64,000 bases of DNA from Fimisoma sp964619315 (GCA_964619315.1 CAZUEH010000004.1:1-64000); one strand, 5' to 3'. Numbered from the stretch's first letter, positions 32,655 through 41,821 are shown. Program-made: numbers and translations. The notes: generated by a model not told the origin, from the sequence alone.

Positions 32655-34051
32655 TATTTGCCCACAATGTTATACTTTTTTAACTTGTGTTGTAAAGTTT
32701 GCCTTTTTATCTGCAAAAGTTCAGCAGCTTTTGAGATATTTCCGCTCGAATCAAGGAGGGCATCTCTAATTATTTTTATTTCAACCTCTTCCATATATTT
32801 ATCTAGAGGTGTGTTTTTTTCATAGCCTATGGCTGGAGCCTTGCTTTTCCTTGCATTTCTAGGCATTGCTAAACTTTTTTCAGTTAGCACGTGTTCATTT
32901 TCTCCCATGGACACCGCCTGCTCGATAATGTTTTCTAACTCTCTTACGTTTCCTGGATAGTCGTAATTTATAAGCTTTTTAACAGTTCCATCAGCAAGCA
33001 TCCAGATTTCTTTGTCGAATCTTTCGTTATATTTTTGCAGGAATTTTTCTGCAAGTCGAGGGATATCATCAGGTCTTTCTCTAAGTGCAGGAATTTCTAT
33101 ATTAACAACATTTAGTCTATAAAATAAGTCCTTTCGTAGTTTCCCTTTGGAAATCAAGTCTTCTGGCGGTTCATTGACTGTTGCGATAATTCTTACATTG
33201 ATAGGTATGTCTTTCGTTCCACCAACTCGTCTTATGTAATCTTCTTGCAAAACTCTAAGAAGCTTGCTTTGCAGATCATAAGGCATTGCACTGATCTCGT
33301 CTAGCAAAAGGGTTCCGCCATTGGCCTGCTCAAACAATCCTTCTCTATCGACAGCTCCCGTAAACCCACCTTTGGACGTTCCGAAGAGGATTCCCTCCAG
33401 CAAAGACTCTGGTATTGCTGCGCAGTTTTGGGCCAAAAAAGGCCTATCTTTTCTCTTACCACTATAGTGTATGCTCTGGGCTATCAGTTCTTTACCAGTT
33501 CCCGTTTCACCGTATATGAATACGGATGCGTCGTTTTCTGCCGCTTTACGAGCACGGTTAATTGCTATTTCAAACTCTTCATTTTCTCCAAAAATATCAT
33601 CAAAGGTGTATCTCTTGATAGACCCTTTGTTTTCCGTCGTCGGTTGGCTCTTGCTTTGTTGCAATTCCAAGAGAGTATCAGACATTCTTTGTATGTCAGT
33701 AATGTCCTTTGCGACCTCAATTGCTGCCACTGTTTCGCCCTCTACAACTATTGGAACGGTGCTGTTTATTGTAGTTATCTCTTTGCCGTAAAAGTTCTTA
33801 TAGCTCTGTTGGCTCTTGACCGTGGCTTCCCCATTTAGCAAGGCTTTGAGCATGGTACTATCATTGTTTCGTACTTGCGGAAAGGCATCATGAAAGGATT
33901 TGCCAAGAACGTCTTCCATGTTGACTTTTTCCATAGAGGCCATGACATCGTTGTAAAATCGGCCAATTCCTTTTTTATCAACCACATACACACCCTCATC
34001 TATAAGTTTTATAAGTTCTTCTATTATTTTTTCGTAATATTCTTTTTTCAT
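32654..34051 (-). CDS. Sigma-54-dependent activator of the ornithine operon (PAS-AAA-Fis)
   Basis: Enhancer-binding protein expected to switch on ord-ortAB-oraSE. An N-terminal PAS domain (about 10-120) is the likely sensor. The AAA+ domain (about 150-385) has Walker A GETGTGKE and LLLDEISAMP. The sigma-54 contact loop reads GGFTGA instead of the usual GAFTGA. A Fis-type HTH ends the protein (NISKAAELLQIKRQTLQHKLKKY). I prefer the ATG at 34051, which has a GGGGGAA site, over the GTG at 34063, which lacks one; length 465 residues. The gene runs in the same direction as its target operon, directly upstream. Confidence 0.93.
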   Translation of the reverse strand: MKKEYYEKIIEELIKLIDEGVYVVDKKGIGRFYNDVMASMEKVNMEDVLGKSFHDAFPQVRNNDSTMLKALLNGEATVKSQQSYKNFYGKEITTINSTVPIVVEGETVAAIEVAKDITDIQRMSDTLLELQQSKSQPTTENKGSIKRYTFDDIFGENEEFEIAINRARKAAENDASVFIYGETGTGKELIAQSIHYSGKRKDRPFLAQNCAAIPESLLEGILFGTSKGGFTGAVDREGLFEQANGGTLLLDEISAMPYDLQSKLLRVLQEDYIRRVGGTKDIPINVRIIATVNEPPEDLISKGKLRKDLFYRLNVVNIEIPALRERPDDIPRLAEKFLQKYNERFDKEIWMLADGTVKKLINYDYPGNVRELENIIEQAVSMGENEHVLTEKSLAMPRNARKSKAPAIGYEKNTPLDKYMEEVEIKIIRDALLDSSGNISKAAELLQIKRQTLQHKLKKYNIVGK

Positions 34052-34079
34052 CGCTTCCCCCACTCACTCACACGTTAAT

Positions 34080-34108
34080 ATTTTATCACATATTTGCCAA
34101 GAGTGCAA
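34080..34108 (-). promoter_or_regulatory. Sigma-A promoter of the activator gene
   Basis: On the minus strand TTGCAC (34108-34103), 17-nt spacer, TAAAAT (34085-34080). The -35 box overlaps the third activator palindrome. Confidence 0.7.
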
Positions 34109-34119
34109 ATATTTTTGCA
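34104..34119. promoter_or_regulatory. Third activator palindrome, on the activator's own -35
   Basis: TGCAAATATTTTTGCA, with perfect 6-bp arms, has the same core as the two UAS sites near 32.6 kb. Binding here would block the -35 box at 34103-34108 and lies 12 bp from the -35 of the divergent ArsR-type gene. Confidence 0.8.
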
Positions 34120-34130
34120 GTTTTTATTTC

Positions 34131-34159
34131 TTGAAAATTGTCTCATTTCCTGTCATAAT
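34131..34159 (+). promoter_or_regulatory. Sigma-A promoter of the ArsR-type gene
   Basis: TTGAAA at 34131-34136, 17-nt spacer, CATAAT at 34154-34159. Confidence 0.7.
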
Positions 34160-34191
34160 ATAAAGGTCACAGTAAAGAAAGGACTTCACCT

Positions 34192-34515
34192 ATGAGACTC
34201 AGAAAAGATTCCAACGAAATACAAGAAGACGATATCATGCTTATCGCTAAAGTGTCCGACGCATTGGCGCACCCTGCAAGAATAAAAATATTCCGCTACA
34301 TAATGCAGGCAAACAAAGCTATGGTTTCCGTATGTAACAAGGACCTTGTTGAGCACTTCGACTACGCTCAGGCCACAATTTCTCAGCACACAAAAAAATT
34401 GGCTGAGTCAGGTCTTCTAGAAATTAAAAAGAAGGACAAGTTTTCTTACTACTATGCTAACTTGGGAATGCTTATGCAGTACCTTAACGCTACAAAGAAG
34501 TTTTCCGTATCCTAA
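34192..34515 (+). CDS. ArsR-type winged-helix regulator
   Basis: A 107-residue DNA-binding protein. The winged helix covers about 18-95: VSDALAHPARIKIFRYIM, the recognition helix region FDYAQATISQHTKKLAESG, then the wing LLEIKKKDKFSYYYAN. Cys occurs only at VSVCNKD; the classic metal-binding CVC box is absent, so the ligand is unlikely to be arsenic-type metal. It is divergent from the ornithine activator and converges on the RND exporter, either of which could be its target. Confidence 0.85.
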   Translation: MRLRKDSNEIQEDDIMLIAKVSDALAHPARIKIFRYIMQANKAMVSVCNKDLVEHFDYAQATISQHTKKLAESGLLEIKKKDKFSYYYANLGMLMQYLNATKKFSVS

Positions 34516-34553
34516 GGATAGGTGCTACACTTCTACATACGTATAGAATTAAT

Positions 34554-34612
34554 AAACCCCAAGGGGCTTGCGTTTTGTTGCAAAACCACCTTGAGGTTTT
34601 TTATTTTTTGTA
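34554..34612. terminator. Bidirectional terminator between ArsR-type gene and RND exporter
   Basis: AAACCCCAAGG / CCTTGAGGTTT stem with one mismatch, a long loop and a T run on the plus strand. Confidence 0.7.
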
Positions 34613-34619
34613 CTTACCC

Positions 34620-37600
34620 TTATATTACTAAGTCGCTTACATCTATATCTTCTTCTTTGATGTATTTGAACTTCTTGCCAGTAAATAGGTCATATATTAC
34701 CGGTACTACTAAGAGCGTTAGCAGCGTTGCATAGACTAGGCCGCCTATACATACCAGTGCGATTGGCTGCATCATGTCCGTTCCTGCCGTTCTTCCCATC
34801 GCCATAACTATAAGCCCTAAGATCGTTGTCAAACTGGTCATAATTACTGGTCTTATACGAGTTGCAGCGCCCTCTATTATTGCTTGTCTCTTTTCCATTC
34901 CTTGTGTTCTAAGCTGGTTGATATAGTCTACCATAACGATTCCGTTGTTTACGATTATACCCACAAGCATTATCAATCCCAACATTGCAATTATACTTAT
35001 TTCTTTGCCGAATATGATAAGTGCTAATAGTCCTCCTGTAAACGCAAGCGGTATGGTGAACATTACTATAAACGGAGAACGCAGCGACTGGAATTGAGCT
35101 ACCATTATCAGGTAAACTAACAAAATTCCTAGGAGAAGCATCTCGAGCAAGTCTCCCATGGCATCCATGATCATTTCATTTTCGCCACTAAATTCTATGT
35201 TAACGCCTTTTGGCGCTTCGTAATCAGCCAAGGCATCTTCAGCGTCCTGTGTAATCAATGTTACATTGTGGCCTTCTTCTACTTCTCCAGTAACCGTCAA
35301 ATAGGTTCTTTGGTTTACTCTGGAAATAGATGGCAAGGTTTGAATTTCTTCCATGTTTGCCACTTCGGAAAGTTTAACCGATGTTACACTGCCATTAAGA
35401 TCTTTTCCCTCGATTCTCAAGTTTTTAAGAGCTTCTGCGGAAATATTATTAGCATCTGCTTCGGAAACTACAACATCATAATTGTTACCTTCCATAAGCA
35501 GCGTGGTCGCCGTAGTCTCAGTATTCAACAACTTAGCCACCTGCATGTAAACTTGCGCTACCGTCAGCCCATTTCTCATGGCCTTTTCTTTGTCTATTGT
35601 AAAATGAATTTCTGGTTCTGCTTCTAACAATCCATTATCTACCGTCTTTATGCCTTCTACCTGTTCCAAGATGCCGCCTACTTCTTGAGCAGTCTTTTGA
35701 AGAACCTCTGCATCATTGCAGTAGATTTCGATTCCAACTCCGCTTCCACCTAAGGCAGAAGTATAAGAGGTCATCGATGAAGCGCTTAGCATTTCTACTT
35801 TGCAGTCTAAATCTTCGCACACCTTCTCTATGTCTTTGCAAATGTCTCCGCCACTTCTATTGGACTTTTCATCTACAATTACATATAAGCTTACCGCATT
35901 AGTTGCCGTCTCACCTGTAAGGGCGTTGTTCGAGGACAACATTCCTCCAACCGTATCTACACCTTCAACCTGTTCTATTTTTTCAAGAACCTGATCAGCC
36001 ATCTCCTTCGTTTCTTCCGTTTTGGCTTCCTCGTTATTCATCGTCATAGTCCCTGAAAGTTGAGGTGTTGCCATATCCGGTATAAATATGAATCCTTTTG
36101 CAACAGATGCCACTACACTAAATATGAGCAGTGCCACAACAAGAATCAATATAGCCGCTTTGTGCTTTAGATTCCATTGCACGAATTTCATATATTTAAT
36201 CTTGAAAGCGTCGAACCTTTTGCCTTCAGGTTTCATTTCGTTCTTAAACAACATTGACGCCATTGCTGGTACCAAAGTAAGAGCAATAACCAAACTGGCA
36301 AGAAGCGAATAAGTTATAGTCAATGCCATGTCAGTAAATAACTGCCTTGTTATTCCCTGTACGAAAACTATCGGAGCAAATACACAAACCGTAGTCAATG
36401 TAGATGAGGCAATAGCTGCCGAAACCTGCTTGGCCCCTGCAACTGCCGCTTTCTTTGGCGGCACTCCCATTCTCCTAAGCCTGAAAATGTTTTCTATAAC
36501 TACTATGGAGTTATCCACCAACATACCCACCGCCACGGCGAGACCTGCCAGGGAAATCATATTTAGGGTTACACCAGAAAAATACATGAGCACTATGGCA
36601 AACATTATACTTATCGGTATACTCAACAACGTTATAAATGTAGGCTTAATATCCCTTAGGAATATAAGCAGAATCACTACTGCAAACAAGGCCCCAAATC
36701 CCAAACTTTGAGCTATGGCTCCTATTATAAGATAGATGTAGTCTCCTTGATCCATCATCGTAGTAAACTGAAGACCTTCGTATTCTGCAGAAAGTTCTTC
36801 AAATTTATCACTTAAATTATCGGATACGGTAGCCGTTGGATAGTTTGACTGTTTTGAAAATGTCAACATGACTCCAGGGTTTCCGTTGATGCTAGCATAT
36901 ATGGAGTCCAAATTGTCTGCCATAAATACATCTGCTACGTCATTTAGAGTTATTTCGCCTAAGCCCTCGATGTCCATCAAGAATAGGTTTTCAATATCCT
37001 CAAGACTTGTAAACTCATCACCAACACTTACTAAGTATTTAGCTCCGTTCTCTTGTATATATCCTGCCGGCATAGAGAAGTTTTGTCCTTGCAAAATGCC
37101 TGATACCATTTCCATGTTTATCATTGAACCCAAGTCCGCTTGAGCCAATGCTACGTTGCCTGCCGCATTGATTTGTCCCATGGCATTATTGAGTTTGCCC
37201 TTTTGCTCTAAAAGCTGTCCTTGAGCGTCCTCGAGTTGGGAGTATGCTTCGTCAAATGAGTCTTGCGCAACGTAACTTCCTTTTTCTGCTTCCTTGTAGG
37301 CCTGCTTCAACGCTTTAACACGCATGTCAGCCTCTGCCGCAGATCCCTTTAGCTGTTCAATTTGCTGTTGCAAATTTGTTAAATCTGCATTGTTACCAGC
37401 TTCATCAACGAGCGCTTCCAATACAGAAAGCTGCACATAAAGAGAGCTAGCCTGTGCAACGGCAGCATCAAGTTCTGCACTTATAGAGGCAAGCTGATCA
37501 TATGTGCCATCTTTTGTCTGGTCAAGTTCTGTCTTGGCCTCCGAAAGTTTTGCTTCAGCCTGTTTAATTTGCTTTAGCCCTGTGTTTACTTGCGATTTGG

Positions 37601-38225
37601 CGTTGGCCAAAGATTTGTTTGCCTTGCCCAAAAGTTTTTCATTCAGAGCCTCTATCTTAGCTTCGTTTATCGAAACATTTATTTTTGTTTCAACAAGGCC
37701 CTGCGTGCTAATGCTTGCAACACCTGTCGTTCCTTCTAATTCATTGATTAGTGTATCTTTAACAAAAGCAGAAAGTTCTTCTGTATCATAACCTTCCACA
37801 TCAACTGCCGCTATGGTTATTGGCATCATGGTCGGATTTATTTTCATTATATTTGGTGACCCTACGGCATCTCCCCAAGATCCCTCTATAAGGTCCTTCG
37901 TTTGTAATATGCTCACCACCGAGGTGTCCATATTTGCATCCGTTTCAAATTCCAGCATTATCATTGAATAATTGGCGCTAGAAATGGATTGCATGCTTTT
38001 TAAATTTTCCGTTGTGGAAAGTCCTTGTTCCAAAGGTTTTGTAACAGTAGCTTCTACCTCCTCAGGAGTCGCTCCTGGATATGTAGTCATAACTACTACA
38101 TAAGGTAAATCAATGCTTGGCATTAAATCTGGAGTCATCCCCAGTATTGAAACAACGCCTAAGGCTATGATTATTATTAATGTGACAAAAATTGTCATCG
38201 GTTTTTTAACACTAAATTTTGGCAT
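34620..38225 (-). CDS. RND family efflux permease with coiled-coil insertion
   Basis: A 1201-residue AcrB/HAE1-type proton-driven exporter. It has the expected two halves, each with one N-terminal membrane helix, a porter domain and a block of five helices. TM4 contains GLAVAVGMLVDNSIVVIENI with the proton-relay Asp. Between about residues 200 and 370, within the docking part of the first porter domain, lies an extra Ala/Gln/Lys-rich heptad segment that should form a long coiled-coil hairpin. Gram-positive RND pumps lack an outer membrane channel, so the insertion may stand in for an adaptor; that is inference. No membrane-fusion protein gene is adjacent. Confidence 0.9.
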   Translation of the reverse strand: MPKFSVKKPMTIFVTLIIIIALGVVSILGMTPDLMPSIDLPYVVVMTTYPGATPEEVEATVTKPLEQGLSTTENLKSMQSISSANYSMIMLEFETDANMDTSVVSILQTKDLIEGSWGDAVGSPNIMKINPTMMPITIAAVDVEGYDTEELSAFVKDTLINELEGTTGVASISTQGLVETKINVSINEAKIEALNEKLLGKANKSLANAKSQVNTGLKQIKQAEAKLSEAKTELDQTKDGTYDQLASISAELDAAVAQASSLYVQLSVLEALVDEAGNNADLTNLQQQIEQLKGSAAEADMRVKALKQAYKEAEKGSYVAQDSFDEAYSQLEDAQGQLLEQKGKLNNAMGQINAAGNVALAQADLGSMINMEMVSGILQGQNFSMPAGYIQENGAKYLVSVGDEFTSLEDIENLFLMDIEGLGEITLNDVADVFMADNLDSIYASINGNPGVMLTFSKQSNYPTATVSDNLSDKFEELSAEYEGLQFTTMMDQGDYIYLIIGAIAQSLGFGALFAVVILLIFLRDIKPTFITLLSIPISIMFAIVLMYFSGVTLNMISLAGLAVAVGMLVDNSIVVIENIFRLRRMGVPPKKAAVAGAKQVSAAIASSTLTTVCVFAPIVFVQGITRQLFTDMALTITYSLLASLVIALTLVPAMASMLFKNEMKPEGKRFDAFKIKYMKFVQWNLKHKAAILILVVALLIFSVVASVAKGFIFIPDMATPQLSGTMTMNNEEAKTEETKEMADQVLEKIEQVEGVDTVGGMLSSNNALTGETATNAVSLYVIVDEKSNRSGGDICKDIEKVCEDLDCKVEMLSASSMTSYTSALGGSGVGIEIYCNDAEVLQKTAQEVGGILEQVEGIKTVDNGLLEAEPEIHFTIDKEKAMRNGLTVAQVYMQVAKLLNTETTATTLLMEGNNYDVVVSEADANNISAEALKNLRIEGKDLNGSVTSVKLSEVANMEEIQTLPSISRVNQRTYLTVTGEVEEGHNVTLITQDAEDALADYEAPKGVNIEFSGENEMIMDAMGDLLEMLLLGILLVYLIMVAQFQSLRSPFIVMFTIPLAFTGGLLALIIFGKEISIIAMLGLIMLVGIIVNNGIVMVDYINQLRTQGMEKRQAIIEGAATRIRPVIMTSLTTILGLIVMAMGRTAGTDMMQPIALVCIGGLVYATLLTLLVVPVIYDLFTGKKFKYIKEEDIDVSDLVI

Positions 38226-38344
38226 TCTTGATTGCCCCCCTCGTAAGCTTATCGTTCATTCTAACATATTTCCACTGCACATGTAAGATACAAGTTACAA
38301 TAAACCACCTTTATTATCGTCTCACTTATAATCTCCACCATAAA

Positions 38345-38378
38345 CAACAAAACGCCCACCATATGGTGAGCGTTGATT
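38345..38378 (-). terminator. Intrinsic terminator after rpsI
   Basis: AACGCTCACC / GGTGGGCGTT stem with a T-rich run on the minus strand. Confidence 0.8.
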
Positions 38379-38409
38379 GTTTGAAAGTATAAATTGTCTC
38401 TTTCGCAGA

Positions 38410-38805
38410 TTAACGCTTTGAGAACTGGCTTGCTCTTCTTGCTTTTTTCAAGCCGTATTTTTTTCTTTCTTTCATTCTTGAGTCTCTTGTTAAGAAACCT
38501 GCTGCCTTTAGAGGAGCTCTAAAGCTTTCTCTATCAGCTACGCAAAGCGCTCTTGAGATACCGTGTCTCAACGCACCAGCTTGGCCTGTAAATCCACCAC
38601 CGAATACTGTAGCAACTACGTCGAACTTGCCTTCGCATCCAGCGATCTCGAAAGGTCTTCTAACCTCTCTCTTTACGATTTCCATTCCAAAATAATCTTC
38701 TAAATCTTTTTTATTAACAGTGATTTTTCCAGTTCCGGGAATCAGTCTGACTCTAGCAACTGAACTTTTTCTTCTGCCTGTTCCTTGATATTGAATCTTT
38801 GCCAT
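38410..38805 (-). CDS. rpsI: 30S ribosomal protein S9
   Basis: A 131-residue small-subunit protein whose C-terminal tail reaches the P-site tRNA. The opening QYQGTGRRKSSVARVRL and the C-terminal KKARRASQFSKR are diagnostic. It lies 16 bp after rplM, the conserved L13-S9 pair. Confidence 0.98.
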   Translation of the reverse strand: MAKIQYQGTGRRKSSVARVRLIPGTGKITVNKKDLEDYFGMEIVKREVRRPFEIAGCEGKFDVVATVFGGGFTGQAGALRHGISRALCVADRESFRAPLKAAGFLTRDSRMKERKKYGLKKARRASQFSKR

Positions 38806-38821
38806 TGCCTAATCCCCTTTC

Positions 38822-39250
38822 CTAAAAATTCAAAGTTTCTGGTTTCTGTGCAGTGTGAGCATGCTCAGGACCTGCATAAACCTTTAACTTTTTAAACATC
38901 TGTCTACCTAGTTTTCCATCAGGAAGCATGCCTTTAACTGCGTGCTTGATGATTTCTTCTGGCTTGGTTGCTTGCAATTTTTCAAAAGTAGTTTCTCTTA
39001 AGCCACCTGGATATCCAGTATGTCTCTTGTAGATTTTCTCTTTTCTCTTCTTGCCTGTTACTGCTACTTTCTCAGCGTTAACTACGATTACATAATCGCC
39101 ACAATCAACGTGAGGAGTATAAGTAGGTTTGTTTTTGCCTCTAAGGATAGAAGCGATTTCGGAAGCCATTCTTCCGAGAGTTTTGCCTTCTGCGTCTACA
39201 ACGTACCATTTACGTTCTACTTCAGCAGGCTTTGCGATAAATGATTTCAT
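38822..39250 (-). CDS. rplM: 50S ribosomal protein L13
   Basis: A 142-residue large-subunit protein, early in assembly. Motifs include WYVVDAEGKTLGRMASEIA, HVDCGDYVIVVNA and the KRHTGYPGG stretch. First gene of the L13-S9 operon, transcribed from a strong promoter at 39425-39453 with a leader of about 170 nt. Confidence 0.98.
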   Translation of the reverse strand: MKSFIAKPAEVERKWYVVDAEGKTLGRMASEIASILRGKNKPTYTPHVDCGDYVIVVNAEKVAVTGKKRKEKIYKRHTGYPGGLRETTFEKLQATKPEEIIKHAVKGMLPDGKLGRQMFKKLKVYAGPEHAHTAQKPETLNF

Positions 39251-39353
39251 CTGTTTCCCTTTCTACCTACTCGCTTTGATACATTTCAAAGGGTTTCGGC
39301 TTTGTCTACTTGGATTTCGTCCCTATCTTCGAGGGCAAAATCGTTTTCGATAT

Positions 39354-39408
39354 ACTAAAACTTTTTAGTCTTGGGGCTCGGACGGATTCCCATCCTGCTC
39401 CCGAGCGC
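39354..39408 (-). promoter_or_regulatory. Structured 5' leader of rplM
   Basis: The leader contains GGCTCGG / CCGAGC arms (39375-39381 and 39401-39406) enclosing further pairing, and then an ACTAAAA / TTTTAGT hairpin (39354-39369). It resembles in position the L13 autoregulatory leaders of other Firmicutes; I cannot confirm the family by eye. Confidence 0.45.
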
Positions 39409-39424
39409 ATAAAAGCGCTTCTAT

Positions 39425-39453
39425 ATTATATAGCGTGGTCTTTGGAAAATCAA
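39425..39453 (-). promoter_or_regulatory. Sigma-A promoter of rplM-rpsI
   Basis: On the minus strand TTGATT (39453-39448), 17-nt spacer, TATAAT (39430-39425). Confidence 0.85.
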
Positions 39454-39467
39454 TAGTTTTTTGCCGT

Positions 39468-40805
39468 TTACTTGATTTTTTCGATAATACTTGCGGCTTT
39501 TGCCTTCAAAACCTCTTTTTCGTTAGGAACATCTTCATTTATCACTGCTTCTAAGAGATTTTCTAATATTTCTCCTATTTCTTTGCCCGGATTCATCCCC
39601 ATGGCAAGCAAATCATCTCCATCCAGTTCCATGTCCTTTAGGGAGAAGCATTCTTTCCTCTCTATTATGGATTTTGCCATTTCTTCCAGCTGGTTATATT
39701 TTTCTTGTCTGCACCAATATTGTTGGCCTTGTCCCAAGTTATCTGCTCTTTTTAACTTCAATAGGTCTAAAAACGTTTCTGGCGAAAGTTTGTTTAAGGC
39801 CCTCTTTACCGATTTTTCGGTGGTGGCTATTTCCACTCCATGGTTTTTCACAAGTTCAACCACCGATGCTTTTGTAGCGTTGTCGAATTTAAGTCTTTCC
39901 ATAATATCTTGCGTTATTTGTGCGCTGACCAGTTCATGTTTGTAAAAATGTCCTATTCCTTCCTCGTCTTGAGAGAAGCATCTTGGCTTTCCTATGTCAT
40001 GAAGGAGTGCCGCAAGCCGCAACTCTAATTTGGGTTCAATAGCGTCTACGACTCCAAGTGTGTGTTCGTAGACATCGTATACGTGATGAGGATTTTTTTG
40101 GTTAAATCCTATGGCTTCTACGATTTCAGGAATTATGGTGCCTATTATCTCCGCTCCATTTGTTAAAACTTTTTTTGTATTCTTTGCACACAATAACTTG
40201 CAAAGCTCATCTCGGACTCTTTCCGCACTTATGTTTTTTAGAAGTTCTCTGTTGTTGTTTGCTTCTAATAATGTATCGCTTTCAATTTCAAAACCTGTTA
40301 CTGCAGCGAATCTCAATGCTCGCATTATTCTAAGTGCGTCTTCTTTGAATCTCGCGTCTGGTCGTCCAACACAGCGAATGATTCTTGCTTTAATGTCCTC
40401 TTGCCCGCCAAAGTAATCTACTATCCCATCCTCATAGTTAAAGGCTATGGCGTTCATTGTAAAATCTCGTCTTGCCATATCTTCCTTTATATTAGAGGTG
40501 AACTCAACCTTGTCTGGGTGGCGGTTGTCAGAATACCCATCCTCAATTCTATATGTAGTTATCTCTATCGGATTTCCTTCTATTATAAGGGTGCTCGTTC
40601 CATGTGTGATTCCTGTTTCTACAATTTTATGGTCTTCAAAAACTTCTTTCATTTGCCATGGCAATGCAGAGGTTGTTATATCATAGTCCATAGGGGTTTT
40701 GCCCATAAGACTATCTCTGACACAGCCTCCCACAATATATGCCTCAAAGCCGGCCTTGTGTAGGTCAGTCAAAACCTTATTTATATTTTTAGGTATCTTA
40801 ATCAT
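39468..40805 (-). CDS. cca: CCA tRNA nucleotidyltransferase with HD domain
   Basis: Adds or repairs the 3' CCA end of tRNAs. The nucleotidyltransferase motif is IVGGCVRDSLMGKTPMDYDIT, followed by RRDFTMNAIA and the RRVG-like RIMRALRFAAVTGF region. An HD domain (LAALLHDIGKPRCF) covers about 255-350, as in the 445-residue bacterial class II enzymes with phosphohydrolase fusions. It lies upstream of rplM on the same strand. Confidence 0.93.
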   Translation of the reverse strand: MIKIPKNINKVLTDLHKAGFEAYIVGGCVRDSLMGKTPMDYDITTSALPWQMKEVFEDHKIVETGITHGTSTLIIEGNPIEITTYRIEDGYSDNRHPDKVEFTSNIKEDMARRDFTMNAIAFNYEDGIVDYFGGQEDIKARIIRCVGRPDARFKEDALRIMRALRFAAVTGFEIESDTLLEANNNRELLKNISAERVRDELCKLLCAKNTKKVLTNGAEIIGTIIPEIVEAIGFNQKNPHHVYDVYEHTLGVVDAIEPKLELRLAALLHDIGKPRCFSQDEEGIGHFYKHELVSAQITQDIMERLKFDNATKASVVELVKNHGVEIATTEKSVKRALNKLSPETFLDLLKLKRADNLGQGQQYWCRQEKYNQLEEMAKSIIERKECFSLKDMELDGDDLLAMGMNPGKEIGEILENLLEAVINEDVPNEKEVLKAKAASIIEKIK

Positions 40806-40870
40806 GGATCACCTCCGGCTAACAATGTTACTTTAGTTTACCTCATATTTTAAATAAAATCAAAATTTCC

Positions 40871-40899
40871 TTGCGCTCTGCCGCTTTTGCTCATATAAT
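40871..40899 (+). promoter_or_regulatory. Sigma-A promoter of the second DMT transporter
   Basis: TTGCGC at 40871-40876, 17-nt spacer, TATAAT at 40894-40899. Confidence 0.65.
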
Positions 40900-40928
40900 T
40901 ATTTCATTCGTTGTAAAGGAGAGACCTG

Positions 40929-41804
40929 ATGAAATCATACGCTAAAGTTATTCTTCCAATGCTTATATGGGGAACCCTCCCTATTTTTGTAAGCAAAATT
41001 CCATTAAGTAGTGCCGAGATCGTAATGTGGAGAATTATATTCGGCTTTGCTTTTCTTGCTCTCATATTTTTGTTTACTAAAAACAAAGCTGAGAAGGAAG
41101 TATATAAGAAGCTTTCTCCTCGATTGATTTTTACAGGGATGCTTATGGGCGCAAACTGGGTCGTTTTGTTTGAAGCTTATCGCTGTGTCGATGTAAGCGT
41201 GGCAACTTTAGTTTACTATATGGCTCCAGTCTTTGTAATGGCTGCTTCTGTTTTTCTTTTTAAGGAAAAGGCGGGGCTTATAAAGATTTTGGGGATGTCC
41301 GCCGCCCTCATAGGAATGTTCATTGTAACTGGAGTAAACATGGGTGGAGCCGATCCCGCAAGAGGTATGATGCTAAGCTTGGCTTCGGCGATTCTTTATG
41401 CTTCTGTAACACTAATGAATAAAATCACTAAAGGCCTTTCGGGTCTTGAAATGACAATTATACAACTGATAGGTGCTGCCCTCGTTGTAATTCCTTATAC
41501 TGTCGTAACTCATCAGGGGCCTTGGCTCAACATCGCATCTGAAGCGGGCATTTTTACTATTATTATAGGTCTTGTTCACACAGGAATAGCTTTGTACCTA
41601 TACTTCTCGGCTATTCAGGAATTACCTGCTCAAAGCGTCGCTCTTTGTAGCTATATAGATCCTGCCTCAGCTTTGTTCTTTGCTGCAATTTTCTTGGGAG
41701 ATGTCTTGTCACCTTTTCAGATTTTCGGAGCGCTGCTCATCTTAGGTGGTGCTGCTATTGGAGAAATTTTAGGAAACAATCGAGAGAAAGTTCTCAAAGA
41801 ATAA
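40929..41804 (+). CDS. DMT superfamily (EamA) transporter
   Basis: A 291-residue exporter-like protein with about ten hydrophobic segments in two EamA repeats (KVILPMLIWGTLPIFVSK at the start; the second repeat begins near ARGMMLSLASAILYASVTLMNK). It is only distantly similar to the DMT protein at 10.1-11.0 kb. It has an AAAGGAG site, its own promoter and a terminator, so it forms a single-gene unit. The substrate is unknown. Confidence 0.88.
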   Translation: MKSYAKVILPMLIWGTLPIFVSKIPLSSAEIVMWRIIFGFAFLALIFLFTKNKAEKEVYKKLSPRLIFTGMLMGANWVVLFEAYRCVDVSVATLVYYMAPVFVMAASVFLFKEKAGLIKILGMSAALIGMFIVTGVNMGGADPARGMMLSLASAILYASVTLMNKITKGLSGLEMTIIQLIGAALVVIPYTVVTHQGPWLNIASEAGIFTIIIGLVHTGIALYLYFSAIQELPAQSVALCSYIDPASALFFAAIFLGDVLSPFQIFGALLILGGAAIGEILGNNREKVLKE

Positions 41805-41821
41805 TTTGAGTTTAGAATTCT

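Noticed and set aside
34192..34515. Arsenic/heavy-metal resistance regulator
   Set aside because: The fold is ArsR-like but the metal-binding cysteine box is missing and no resistance genes lie nearby.
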